Shown here piece after piece: positions 56,284 through 64,000 of a stretch of 64,000 nucleotides of DNA; within the stretch, counting starts at the first letter, position 1, and every line of letters starts with the position of its first letter. The DNA lies in NCBI GenBank assembly GCA_023667285.1, contig JAMPAK010000001.1, forward strand, positions 154,091-218,090. Direction: 5' to 3'. The notes beneath the pieces were generated by a model. That model saw only the letters and a program-made list of their open reading frames with translations, had not been told where the DNA came from and made no database searches. This stretch comes from Muribaculaceae bacterium (GTDB lineage Bacteria; Bacteroidota; Bacteroidia; Bacteroidales; Muribaculaceae). Position numbers and translations under genes: made by a program.

Positions 56284-58446
56284 ATGAAACATCTAAAGCC
56301 GGACATCTATTTATTAATTCTACTATGGCTGTGGATGCCGCTCGACGCGGTGTCTGCGACCATTGATGTCCCCGAATTGCCCGAGGATACTCTCACGCTG
56401 CAGTCTGTCCAGGTCTTTGGCAAATCCGCAGGCAGAAAATTGTCTGAAGGAGCGCTCTCCGTCAATGCCGTCGAACTAAAGACAGATGTCAACAGACTCA
56501 TAAATCTCAACGACCTCATCAACCACAGCGCAGGCGTGAAAGTCAGACGCCAGGGAGGAGCCGGTTCTGACCTCGACCTCTCAATCAATGGTCTATCAGG
56601 TAACTCCATACGTTACTTTATTGACGGTGTTCCACTCGACTCAAAGGGCAGCGAGGTCAACCTCGACAACATACCCGTCAACCTCGTCGAGAGAGTGGAA
56701 CTATATAAAGGTGTTGTCCCCGCTCTCCTGAGTTCCGACGCACTCGGAGGCGCCGTCAACATCGTCACAAAGAAACGCCGTCAAAACTTCATTGATGCGT
56801 CTTACGGAATAGGATCCTTCCACACACAAAGCGCGGATCTCACCGGACAAGCCTTCATCCCGCGGACAGCAATAGCCGTCCGCCCCACATTCGGCATAAA
56901 CTACTCCAAGAACGATTATATCATGCGTGATGTTGAGGTTTGGAGCGAGAGCCAGGATCGCTATATCAAGGCCGACAAGCGCCGCTTTCATGACGACTAT
57001 CTATCCATGCTTGGCCAAATCGAGGTGGGTGTTTCAGATGTCAGATGGGCCGATGCATTCTTCATCACAGGATCATACACACTCATCAACAAAGAGATAC
57101 AGACTGGAGCAATCCAGAGCAAAGTCTATGGAATGGCCGAGCGCAAAGCTCATGCATGGAACATCGGACTTCGATATCGAAAACAGTGGGGAGCCGTGAA
57201 CACACGCCTCAATCTCTCCCATACCTGGGACCACAGCGAGACCGTTGACTCAGCCTACAGAAAATACTCCTGGGACGGCACTTGGCTCCCCTCAGGCGGC
57301 AACGAGATGAACAACCGCACACGCTCCATCAGAGTCTATAACCGGCCCCTCACCATCCTCAATGCCGGCGCAGACTACTCCTTCATCCCCGGACACACCG
57401 TGAGCCTCAACTACATGCTCAACCGTCGCGGCAACGACCGCTACGACAAACTTGACGCGACATTTGAACCCTCAAACGATGTAGTGAGCAAATACATCCT
57501 CTCATTGACATATTCCCAGGAATTTTTCGACGGAAGATGGCAGAACATGTTTTTCGGGAAAGATTACATAAACGCCCTCTCCATCGAGCAGACTGAGAAC
57601 GCCTCAATATCCGGCGCCGACAAAATAGACAGCCATGCCACCAAAAACTACTGGGGCGGGGGAATAGGATCTCGACTTACCATCATTCCATTGCTTGCCT
57701 TGAAGGGCTCATACGAACACAGTATCCGACTCCCCCAGTCACGCGAGCTGCTTGGCAATGGAACCACCATCTATCCCAGTCTTACTCTAAAACCTGAACA
57801 GAGCAACAACTGGAACCTTGGCATATACGGCGAATGGCGCCCCACATCAGACCACTATCTCACATATGAAGTCAACGGCTTCATACGCCACGTCCAGAAT
57901 TACATCCGCGCCGTGGTATCAGAGCGCGAGGGAATGATGCAATATACCAACGAACCCGCCATTGACATCAAGGGCTTTGACTTCGATATCCGCTACACAT
58001 GGCGAGAAGCGCTCCAAGTGGTCGTCAACGGCTCATGGAACGACGCACGAAACCTGAGGAAGTATAAGACAGATGGAAACCCCTCCGCCACATATAAGAA
58101 CCGTGTCCCCAATCGCCCATGGGCCTACGGCAATGTCGAGGCCTCCTATACATTTCGAAATCTGGCCAAGGGGATGGCTGACCGCCTCCGTCTCGAAGCC
58201 TCATGGGAATGGATCCACTGGTACTTCCTGAACTGGGAAGCCTATGGCTCTCTTCAGTCCAAGGCCCGCATCCCCACCCAGAGCATCTTCAACCTCTCTG
58301 CCACATACTCAATCCTTGATGGCCGATACAATCTCTCACTTGAGTGCGACAACCTCTTCGACCACCTTGCCTACGACAACTACATGCTCCAGAAACCCGG
58401 CAGGGCTTTCTATGCTAAATTCCGCATATTTTTAAACAATCTATAA
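56284..58446 (+). CDS. btuB: TonB-dependent outer membrane receptor (BtuB-like)
   Basis: This 720-residue outer membrane transporter has a signal peptide (about 1-25), a plug domain at about 38-155 (ending ERVELYKGVVPALLSSDALGGAVNIVTKK, quoted in part: SSDALGGAVNIVT) and a 22-strand-type barrel to the C-terminus. The N-terminal LQSVQVFGKS segment may include the TonB box. It lacks the carboxypeptidase-like domain of SusC proteins. Control by a cobalamin riboswitch makes corrinoid the likely substrate, with heme, cobalt chelates or other tetrapyrroles as alternatives. It is followed by the DUF4374 lipoprotein gene after 18 bases. Confidence 0.9.
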   Translation: MKHLKPDIYLLILLWLWMPLDAVSATIDVPELPEDTLTLQSVQVFGKSAGRKLSEGALSVNAVELKTDVNRLINLNDLINHSAGVKVRRQGGAGSDLDLSINGLSGNSIRYFIDGVPLDSKGSEVNLDNIPVNLVERVELYKGVVPALLSSDALGGAVNIVTKKRRQNFIDASYGIGSFHTQSADLTGQAFIPRTAIAVRPTFGINYSKNDYIMRDVEVWSESQDRYIKADKRRFHDDYLSMLGQIEVGVSDVRWADAFFITGSYTLINKEIQTGAIQSKVYGMAERKAHAWNIGLRYRKQWGAVNTRLNLSHTWDHSETVDSAYRKYSWDGTWLPSGGNEMNNRTRSIRVYNRPLTILNAGADYSFIPGHTVSLNYMLNRRGNDRYDKLDATFEPSNDVVSKYILSLTYSQEFFDGRWQNMFFGKDYINALSIEQTENASISGADKIDSHATKNYWGGGIGSRLTIIPLLALKGSYEHSIRLPQSRELLGNGTTIYPSLTLKPEQSNNWNLGIYGEWRPTSDHYLTYEVNGFIRHVQNYIRAVVSEREGMMQYTNEPAIDIKGFDFDIRYTWREALQVVVNGSWNDARNLRKYKTDGNPSATYKNRVPNRPWAYGNVEASYTFRNLAKGMADRLRLEASWEWIHWYFLNWEAYGSLQSKARIPTQSIFNLSATYSILDGRYNLSLECDNLFDHLAYDNYMLQKPGRAFYAKFRIFLNNL

Positions 58447-58464
58447 TCACAAATCAACTGCAAA

Positions 58465-59739
58465 ATGAGAAAGATGAAATTTCTTGCCGCTTCATTCATG
58501 GCATTGTTCCTGTCATTTGGTCTGACAGCATGCTCTGATGACGACGACAAGACCCAAAACGAAGACGACCCCACACTCATACAGGACTACCATTTCGACT
58601 TATGGGTAGCCCTTGACCGTCACGGTGGCATGGGCCGTGATGTCCAGACTCTCGTCCGTAGTATGGACAACCTCGATGCTGACCAACCCGTCATCACATT
58701 TACTCGAACCGGAACTGAGGTGAATGCCAAACTTTCACTGGAGACCATCCTCAAAGGCGCCTACTATTATCAGGTCCCTGTCGATGGAGACCGATTCGGC
58801 AAATATCGCATCACGGACAACCAGATTGAAGTTGTAGCCGAGCGCAGGTTTGCCAAGAACGTTTTCTCAACACGCAAGTACACTCATGCATGGATTGACG
58901 ACAACACCCTCATCATCATGGCCGCCGACGGAGAGGCAAAGAACATCATTTGGACTAAACTTAATGCCGATGACCTCACCATCATCGACGAGGGTACCCT
59001 CAACGTCCCCATGCCTGAGGGTGCTACAACATTCACGACATCCGGCATCCTAACATATCGCAAGAGCGACAACAAACTCTTCTACTTCTACTATGGCAAA
59101 TCGGGAGGTGCCCGTGGCAAACGTGTTGGCAACATGCTTACGGCTGTCATAACCCCCGGCAATATGAATGTTGAATCAAACACCCCGACAACCTTCATTG
59201 ACTGTGAGATGGTCGGAACTGCCTATGGCGAGCTTCTCCAGACAACCACCTTCATCGATGACCGCAACAATCTCTACCTCGCATGCGTAACAGACGATAC
59301 CGACGGCAACGAGCACAGCCATCTCCTCCGAATCAATGCCAACTCAACAACCTTCGACCCCAACTATGACGGCTTCACCGCAGGCGGAAAACTTATCTCC
59401 GTCATGTATCTCGGCGGCGATAAAGTCATGGCTTATGCCCGCGATGACCAATATGGGACAGACATCGACGCCTTCAGCCACTACTACACCGTCATCGATA
59501 TCGTCAACAAGACCTCCAGCCCCGTCTCATTCGAGGGTCAACCTCTCGCATTCAGCAGCGGCCGCTTCTCTTCGCGTATGGCCTATGTCAATCACAAGGC
59601 TTACATCGGAATTGACGCCGAAGGTTCTAACCCACAGATCTATATCTATGATGCACTTAACGGAAACGTGGTGAAAGGTGCTGAGATGAAAGCCGGATAC
59701 TACTTCGAGCAAATCCGCGTTGTTGAGGATCTCAAATAA
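58465..59739 (+). CDS. DUF4374 surface lipoprotein
   Basis: This 424-residue lipoprotein has cysteine 23 in the lipobox LTAC. The next residues, SDDDDK, form the acidic cluster that acts as a surface-export signal in Bacteroidota, so the protein should sit on the outside of the outer membrane. The body has the repeated beta-strand pattern of a propeller (for example HAWIDDNTLIIMAADGEAKN and FTTSGILTYRKSDNKLFYFYYG, quoted only to show pattern) and matches DUF4374. From memory, a DUF4374 protein (XusB) binds siderophores for a TonB receptor, and BtuG propellers bind B12 for BtuB; this gene occupies the equivalent position. Confidence 0.88.
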   Translation: MRKMKFLAASFMALFLSFGLTACSDDDDKTQNEDDPTLIQDYHFDLWVALDRHGGMGRDVQTLVRSMDNLDADQPVITFTRTGTEVNAKLSLETILKGAYYYQVPVDGDRFGKYRITDNQIEVVAERRFAKNVFSTRKYTHAWIDDNTLIIMAADGEAKNIIWTKLNADDLTIIDEGTLNVPMPEGATTFTTSGILTYRKSDNKLFYFYYGKSGGARGKRVGNMLTAVITPGNMNVESNTPTTFIDCEMVGTAYGELLQTTTFIDDRNNLYLACVTDDTDGNEHSHLLRINANSTTFDPNYDGFTAGGKLISVMYLGGDKVMAYARDDQYGTDIDAFSHYYTVIDIVNKTSSPVSFEGQPLAFSSGRFSSRMAYVNHKAYIGIDAEGSNPQIYIYDALNGNVVKGAEMKAGYYFEQIRVVEDLK

Positions 59740-59789
59740 TCTCTTAGGTAACCAAGACTTTTTCATATATTTCACTTTTTTCTGCTTCA

Positions 59790-59820
59790 TTCCCGGGATG
59801 ATGTGACTTCATCCCGGGAA
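59790..59820 (+). terminator. Intercistronic hairpin before cbiK
   Basis: TTCCCGGGATGA (59790-59801) pairs perfectly with TCATCCCGGGAA (59809-59820) around a 7-base loop, followed by ATTTTC. It lies 18 bases before the cbiK start. It could be a partial terminator or an RNA-processing and stability element that lowers chelatase expression relative to the receptor genes. Confidence 0.65.
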
Positions 59821-59838
59821 ATTTTCAACCCTTTTATC

Positions 59839-60741
59839 ATGAATAAATACATCCTGGTGATATTCCTCCTCGCCTTGAGTCTGAACGCTAATGCCTTTGA
59901 TAACCTCGACAGTGGCAAAGGCGACAAGGCAGCCCTCCTGATGGTCCACTTCGGCACCACATTCGACGACACACGAGAGAAGACCATAGATGCAATCAAT
60001 CAGATGGCCGTCAATCAATTCTCAAACATGAAGGTAGTCGAGGCATACACCTCTCGCATCATTATCTCACGCCTCGCCAAGAGAGGCATTGAGAAACTCA
60101 CGCCTCGACAGGCGCTCCTCAGACTTGCAGCCGAGGGCTACACTCACGTCTTTATTCAGAGCACCAACATTATAGATGGCATCGAATCCGAAGCCCTCAG
60201 AGTTGAGGCCGACTATATGGTCCCGTTTTTCAAGGAGGTTAGGATAGGGCGGCCCCTTCTTTACTCTGTACAGGATTGCCAGGAGGTCACAGAGATATTG
60301 GCCTCGCGCTATGACGCTCACCCCGCCGACAAACGTGCCCTGGTGTTCATTGGCCACGGCACACACACACCCGCCAACGCCATCTACTCGCAGATTGACT
60401 ATATGTTTAAGGCCGATGGACATCCCGACTGCTATGTCTCAACCGTCGAAGGCTACCCATCGTTCGACACAACCTCCGACCTCCTCCTTAAGAATAAGGT
60501 TAAGGAAGTCACTCTCATTCCCTTCATGTTTGTTGCCGGAGACCATGCCAAGAACGACATAGACGGTGAGTGGCGCGAGCAGTTGACTGCTAATGGCTTA
60601 AAAGTCAACACAATCCTTGAGGGCCTAGGGCAAATCCCGGAAATTCGTAGCATCTTCATCCGCCACATTCATGATGGCTTGAAAGAAAAGCCGCTTTCAC
60701 CCGTAGAAAGAAAGGCCGCATTCCTTCAGGAGAATCTCTAA
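59839..60741 (+). CDS. cbiK: Exported CbiK-type sirohydrochlorin cobaltochelatase
   Basis: This 300-residue class II chelatase is related to CbiK. A clear signal peptide (about 1-19, ending ANA) indicates export, unlike cytoplasmic CbiK. Catalytic features are present: HFGTTFDDTREKTI near residue 37, metal-site GHGTH with His173, VEGYP with Glu204, and FVAGDHAKND with His236. Periplasmic CbiK proteins are known from Desulfovibrio, where a role in cobalt or heme transport was suggested. I start at the ATG of MNKYILVIF; the longer frame begins inside the upstream hairpin. CobN follows after 10 bases. Confidence 0.9.
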   Translation: MNKYILVIFLLALSLNANAFDNLDSGKGDKAALLMVHFGTTFDDTREKTIDAINQMAVNQFSNMKVVEAYTSRIIISRLAKRGIEKLTPRQALLRLAAEGYTHVFIQSTNIIDGIESEALRVEADYMVPFFKEVRIGRPLLYSVQDCQEVTEILASRYDAHPADKRALVFIGHGTHTPANAIYSQIDYMFKADGHPDCYVSTVEGYPSFDTTSDLLLKNKVKEVTLIPFMFVAGDHAKNDIDGEWREQLTANGLKVNTILEGLGQIPEIRSIFIRHIHDGLKEKPLSPVERKAAFLQENL

Positions 60742-60751
60742 TTGCACATTG

Positions 60752-63700
60752 ATGTCTGCACCCCGCACAAAAACAGTTCTGATAATACTTGCCTCAATAC
60801 TCACGATAACCATCGCGGCTATCGTGAGTATCAGGCATTTTACCACTACAAGGATCCTTGTTGTCAATCCGTTACCCACCCAGGCTGCCGAGCTCACTCT
60901 CAATAACGACACGGACATCCGGGTTACATGTGTGAAAATGGAGGAGGCTAAAGACTTCGGCAAATATGACGCCATCCTTCTCTATGGCCGCGGTCTTTAT
61001 CTCGACTCTCTCCAAACAGCCGAACTTGACAAAGCCTCACTCAAGGGAGTCAGAATTTTTACCATAGGCCGCAGCGAGGTCGAGGGTAACATCCCCTCCC
61101 CTCAGGCAGACACCTTGAAGGCATATTTCAAAAATCCATGCAGAAGCAATTATGTGAATATGCTGAAATATGTCCGTCACCTATGCAGGACCAGCCACAA
61201 CATCGACCGTGACTATGATGCCCCCATACTTCTCCCGGACGGCTTGTTCTATCACCTTGAGCCAGAGCTATATTTCTCAAGCGCAGACAGCCTCACAGAC
61301 TACCTCAAATCTAACAGACTCTATATCCCTGACGGCCACAGAGTGGCACTCATTTCAGGCATGACCTTCCCGGTCGAGGGAAACCGCGCCCACATCGACT
61401 CACTCATCTCCCGTCTGACCCGCGTGGGTTACAATGTCTATCCGCTGTCAGCCGGCGGACAACTCCGTGATAAATTGATAAAAGACGTTGATCCCCATGC
61501 CATAATCTATCTCCCCATGGGTCGGCTTGCTGACAAGTCCTTCATCGATTGGTGCTACGACCGTGGTGTGCCAATCTTCATGCCGTTCCCCCTCACCGTC
61601 GACAGAGCCTCATGGCTCGACAAGAATAAACCCATAAGCGGGGGGACTCTCACAGCCCGTATAGTCATCCCAGAAACCGATGGCGGCATGTCGCCTCTCT
61701 GTCTTGCCACTCAGGATCCCAATGAGGACAACATACCTGTCTATCATCCCGTAGAGGAGCGCATTGATGCTTTCATCGAGCAATTCACCCGTTTTATGAG
61801 GCTGAGACATAAGGACAATGCCGACAAACACATAGCGATCGTCTACTATAAAGCACCCGGCCATGATGCTCTGCTCTCCTCCGGCCTGGAAACAATCCCC
61901 TCTCTCTATAATTTCCTCAAACGCTTGAAACGAGAAGGCTATGATGTCGGTAGTCTTCCTGAATCACTCAAAGTCTTCATGAGAATCATCAAGAAATCCG
62001 GCGAGGTGATGGGCGACTATGCCTCGGCGGCACAGACAAGATTCATGGATGAGGCAGACCCCGTATGGCTCCATAAAGACGAGTATGAGTCATTGGCTTC
62101 TAAGGTTCTCGACCCTGAGAAATATCAAGAGATCATAGAAAGATATGGCGACGCACCCGGCGGTATCCTATCACGTGGCGACAGTCTGGCCATGGCCATG
62201 GTCAGGTTTGGCAACATCCTTCTCTTCCCTCAGCCACGTCCCGCTGTCGGTGATGATGATTTCAAAATGGCTCACGGTGTCGACGTGGCTCCCCCTCACA
62301 GTTACATTGCCCCTTATCTATACATGCAAGAGGTGTTCGACGCTGATGCCCTGATACATTTCGGCACACACGGCAACCTCGAGTTCACTCCTGGAAAGAA
62401 CGCAGCCCTCTCAGGCGCTGATTGGGCCGATGCACTTGTGGGAAACAGACCACATTTCTACTTCTACACCACCGGTAATATTGGTGAGTCCGTCATCGCG
62501 AAGCGCAGGTCTCACGCTGTGATTGTGAGCCATCTCACACCCCCCTTCATCGAGACTGGAATATCCGAAAAATACCGGGGTATTCTCAATGAGATACACT
62601 CAGCCATCTCAGACGAATCCACCAACTCTCCGGCTTTAAGATCTCTGGCCAGAAAGTCGGGAATACTTAAAGACCTGAGGATTGACACAGTCTCTCCAAC
62701 ACCTCTCACCAGAGATGAACTGTTTAAGATTGATGAATATCTCGAAGACCTTTCCGTTGAGAAAGTCACAGGAAAATTCTATACGATGGGCGAGCCGTAT
62801 TCCGACAAAGATATGCAATCCACCCTCAAGGCCATGACACTCGATAAAATTGCCTACGGCATGGCCCGTGACGATTTCAAGAACGGCCTGATCAGCAGGG
62901 ACAATCTGAATGATATATCCTTCGTCAGACATCACTATCACCGACAGGCTGAGAAAGAGATATCTGACGGTAACAACGATGAGGTCGACGAATACCGCAG
63001 ACTGCTCATGTCATCGGCAGGGGCGGAGATTGAATCCATGATCGGCGCTCTCTCAGGCCGACCCGTCAGGCCTGCTCCAGGAGGAGATCCGGTCCTTGAA
63101 CCAAATGTCCTCCCGATGGGGCGGAATATGTATAGCATCAACGCTGAGGCTACTCCTGGCGAAAAAGCTTGGGAAGACGGCCTGCTGTTTGCCGATAAGA
63201 CACTCAAGACATATATTGAGACGCATGGAGGCTATCCCCGTAAAGTGAGTTACTCCCTTTGGGCCGGAGAGTTCATATCCACAAAAGGGGCCACTTTGGC
63301 CCAAGTGTTGCGTATGTTGGGTGTAGAGCCTGTGCGCGACAGCAAAGGGCGTGTGATGGATCTGCGGCTCACTCCGTCAGCTGAACTTGGCAGGCCACGT
63401 ATCGACGTGATGGTTCAGGTCTCCGGACAATTGAGGGACATTGCAGAGTCCAGGCTCAAAATCATCACCGATGCCATTCGCTTGGCCTCAAGTGCAGAGG
63501 ATGATCTCTATCCAAACTATGTGGCCGAGGGAACACTCACGCAGGAAAAGAATCTTGTTGATAGGGGCATTCCCCCTCGTGAGGCAAGGGAGATGTCTGT
63601 GATGAGGGTTTTCGGACCTGTCAACTCCGGCTACAGCACCGGCATGCTGTCATACACCGAGAATTCAGGCCGATGGGAAGACCGACAGGAACTTGTCCAA

Positions 63701-64000
63701 GGATACGTCAACAACATGTGTGCCATGTATGGCGACAGCACCTATTGGGGACGGATGGAACCGTATGCAATCGAGGCAGCGGTCTCAGGGACTGACATCA
63801 TCGTCCAGCCGCGCCAAAGCAACACATGGGGGCCTCTATCGCTCGACCATGTATATGAGTTTACAGGTTGTCTATCCATGCTCTGCAATGAGGTCAACGG
63901 GAAGACTCCCGATGCCATAATGGCAGACTATCGCAATGCCAATCTACCTAAGATACAGTCATTGGAAACAGCCATTGCCGTTGAGACCCGCACCAGCCTG
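60752..64000 (+). CDS. cobN: CobN-type chelatase with N-terminal membrane anchor (partial)
   Basis: The frame is open from the ATG at 60752 to the window end: 1083 codons with no stop. Residues 8-26 form a hydrophobic helix after a short basic N-terminus (MSAPRTK), so the rest probably faces the periplasm. The CobN/BchH/HmuS family signature HFGTHGNLEFTPGK is at 536-549, with TTGNIGES shortly after. Classical CobN inserts cobalt with CobS and CobT in the cytoplasm. The anchored Bacteroidota relatives include HmuS, which, as I recall, is reported to remove iron from heme. No cobS or cobT is visible. The function here is therefore open. Confidence 0.88.
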   Translation, partial: MSAPRTKTVLIILASILTITIAAIVSIRHFTTTRILVVNPLPTQAAELTLNNDTDIRVTCVKMEEAKDFGKYDAILLYGRGLYLDSLQTAELDKASLKGVRIFTIGRSEVEGNIPSPQADTLKAYFKNPCRSNYVNMLKYVRHLCRTSHNIDRDYDAPILLPDGLFYHLEPELYFSSADSLTDYLKSNRLYIPDGHRVALISGMTFPVEGNRAHIDSLISRLTRVGYNVYPLSAGGQLRDKLIKDVDPHAIIYLPMGRLADKSFIDWCYDRGVPIFMPFPLTVDRASWLDKNKPISGGTLTARIVIPETDGGMSPLCLATQDPNEDNIPVYHPVEERIDAFIEQFTRFMRLRHKDNADKHIAIVYYKAPGHDALLSSGLETIPSLYNFLKRLKREGYDVGSLPESLKVFMRIIKKSGEVMGDYASAAQTRFMDEADPVWLHKDEYESLASKVLDPEKYQEIIERYGDAPGGILSRGDSLAMAMVRFGNILLFPQPRPAVGDDDFKMAHGVDVAPPHSYIAPYLYMQEVFDADALIHFGTHGNLEFTPGKNAALSGADWADALVGNRPHFYFYTTGNIGESVIAKRRSHAVIVSHLTPPFIETGISEKYRGILNEIHSAISDESTNSPALRSLARKSGILKDLRIDTVSPTPLTRDELFKIDEYLEDLSVEKVTGKFYTMGEPYSDKDMQSTLKAMTLDKIAYGMARDDFKNGLISRDNLNDISFVRHHYHRQAEKEISDGNNDEVDEYRRLLMSSAGAEIESMIGALSGRPVRPAPGGDPVLEPNVLPMGRNMYSINAEATPGEKAWEDGLLFADKTLKTYIETHGGYPRKVSYSLWAGEFISTKGATLAQVLRMLGVEPVRDSKGRVMDLRLTPSAELGRPRIDVMVQVSGQLRDIAESRLKIITDAIRLASSAEDDLYPNYVAEGTLTQEKNLVDRGIPPREAREMSVMRVFGPVNSGYSTGMLSYTENSGRWEDRQELVQGYVNNMCAMYGDSTYWGRMEPYAIEAAVSGTDIIVQPRQSNTWGPLSLDHVYEFTGCLSMLCNEVNGKTPDAIMADYRNANLPKIQSLETAIAVETRTSL

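Noticed and set aside
59742-59765. TCTTAGGTAACCAAGA followed by Ts as a terminator after DUF4374
   Set aside because: The two arms meet with at most one base between them, so a stable hairpin loop cannot form; the stronger hairpin is at 59790-59820.
1-64000. CRISPR arrays, insertion sequences, prophage or integrative elements
   Set aside because: No regularly spaced repeats, transposase, integrase or phage genes were seen, and gene content is continuous core metabolism.

Overview
This window looks like a stretch of a Bacteroidales chromosome, most likely a gut family such as Muribaculaceae; the family placement is inference from content and moderate GC. The phylum-level evidence is strong. 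Promoters follow the Bacteroidota pattern TTTG-N19/20-TAnnTTTG rather than -35/-10. The genes include RprX/RprY-type two-component proteins, a DUF3098 gene between ftsX and uppP, a class II ribonucleotide reductase, a DUF4374 surface lipoprotein beside a TonB receptor, and an ECF-type sigma factor operon. I saw no insertion sequence, prophage, CRISPR array or rRNA. Almost all of the window is ordinary, tightly packed core genome, with many ATGA start/stop overlaps.

Layout. 1-1.6 kb: the end of a surface-polysaccharide cluster (flippase C-terminus, GT2 glycosyltransferase). 1.7 kb: a tRNA-Gln with its own promoter and terminator. 1.9-3.7 kb: a DUF488 gene and a divergent MATE transporter. 3.7-10.7 kb (minus): ftsX, DUF3098, uppP, truB, queA, yigZ, rsfS, ftsH, ending in a terminator. 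10.7-12.3 kb (minus): a tRNA m6A methyltransferase gene and a CPBP protease gene. 12.3-19.0 kb (plus): a complete glycine cleavage operon, lplA-gcvT-gcvH-gcvPA-gcvPB-lpd. 19.05-25.3 kb (minus): pyrK-pyrD, two small lipoproteins, a SUI1/eIF1-like protein and a RecB/AddA-like helicase-nuclease. 25.3-30.6 kb (minus): menB-menC-menE, then a separately promoted flippase-like/NfeD pair.

30.6-38.3 kb (plus): rpsO with a terminator, then an ECF sigma factor, a small membrane protein (possible anti-sigma), a Spy-like exported protein and a giant alpha-2-macroglobulin without the thioester motif. 38.4-50.2 kb: nitroreductase, carA-carB, an acyltransferase, cysK, an SGNH hydrolase, ilvE plus an HD protein, miaA and pepT. 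50.3-52.9 kb (minus): nrdJ. 53.1-55.3 kb: rprX-rprY. 55.7 kb: a tiny, strongly promoted Ala/Val-rich lipoprotein.

The most interesting locus is 56.0-64.0 kb. A canonical cobalamin riboswitch with its own promoter precedes a TonB-dependent receptor, a DUF4374 lipoprotein with a surface-export signal, a CbiK-type cobaltochelatase with a signal peptide, and a CobN-type chelatase with an N-terminal membrane anchor that runs off the window end. Both chelatases appear to act outside the cytoplasm, although the classical enzymes are cytoplasmic. This suggests metal insertion into, or removal from, tetrapyrroles or corrinoids in the periplasm, controlled by vitamin B12. The same genome segment carries a B12-dependent ribonucleotide reductase, so the cell needs corrinoid for DNA synthesis unless another class of reductase is encoded elsewhere.
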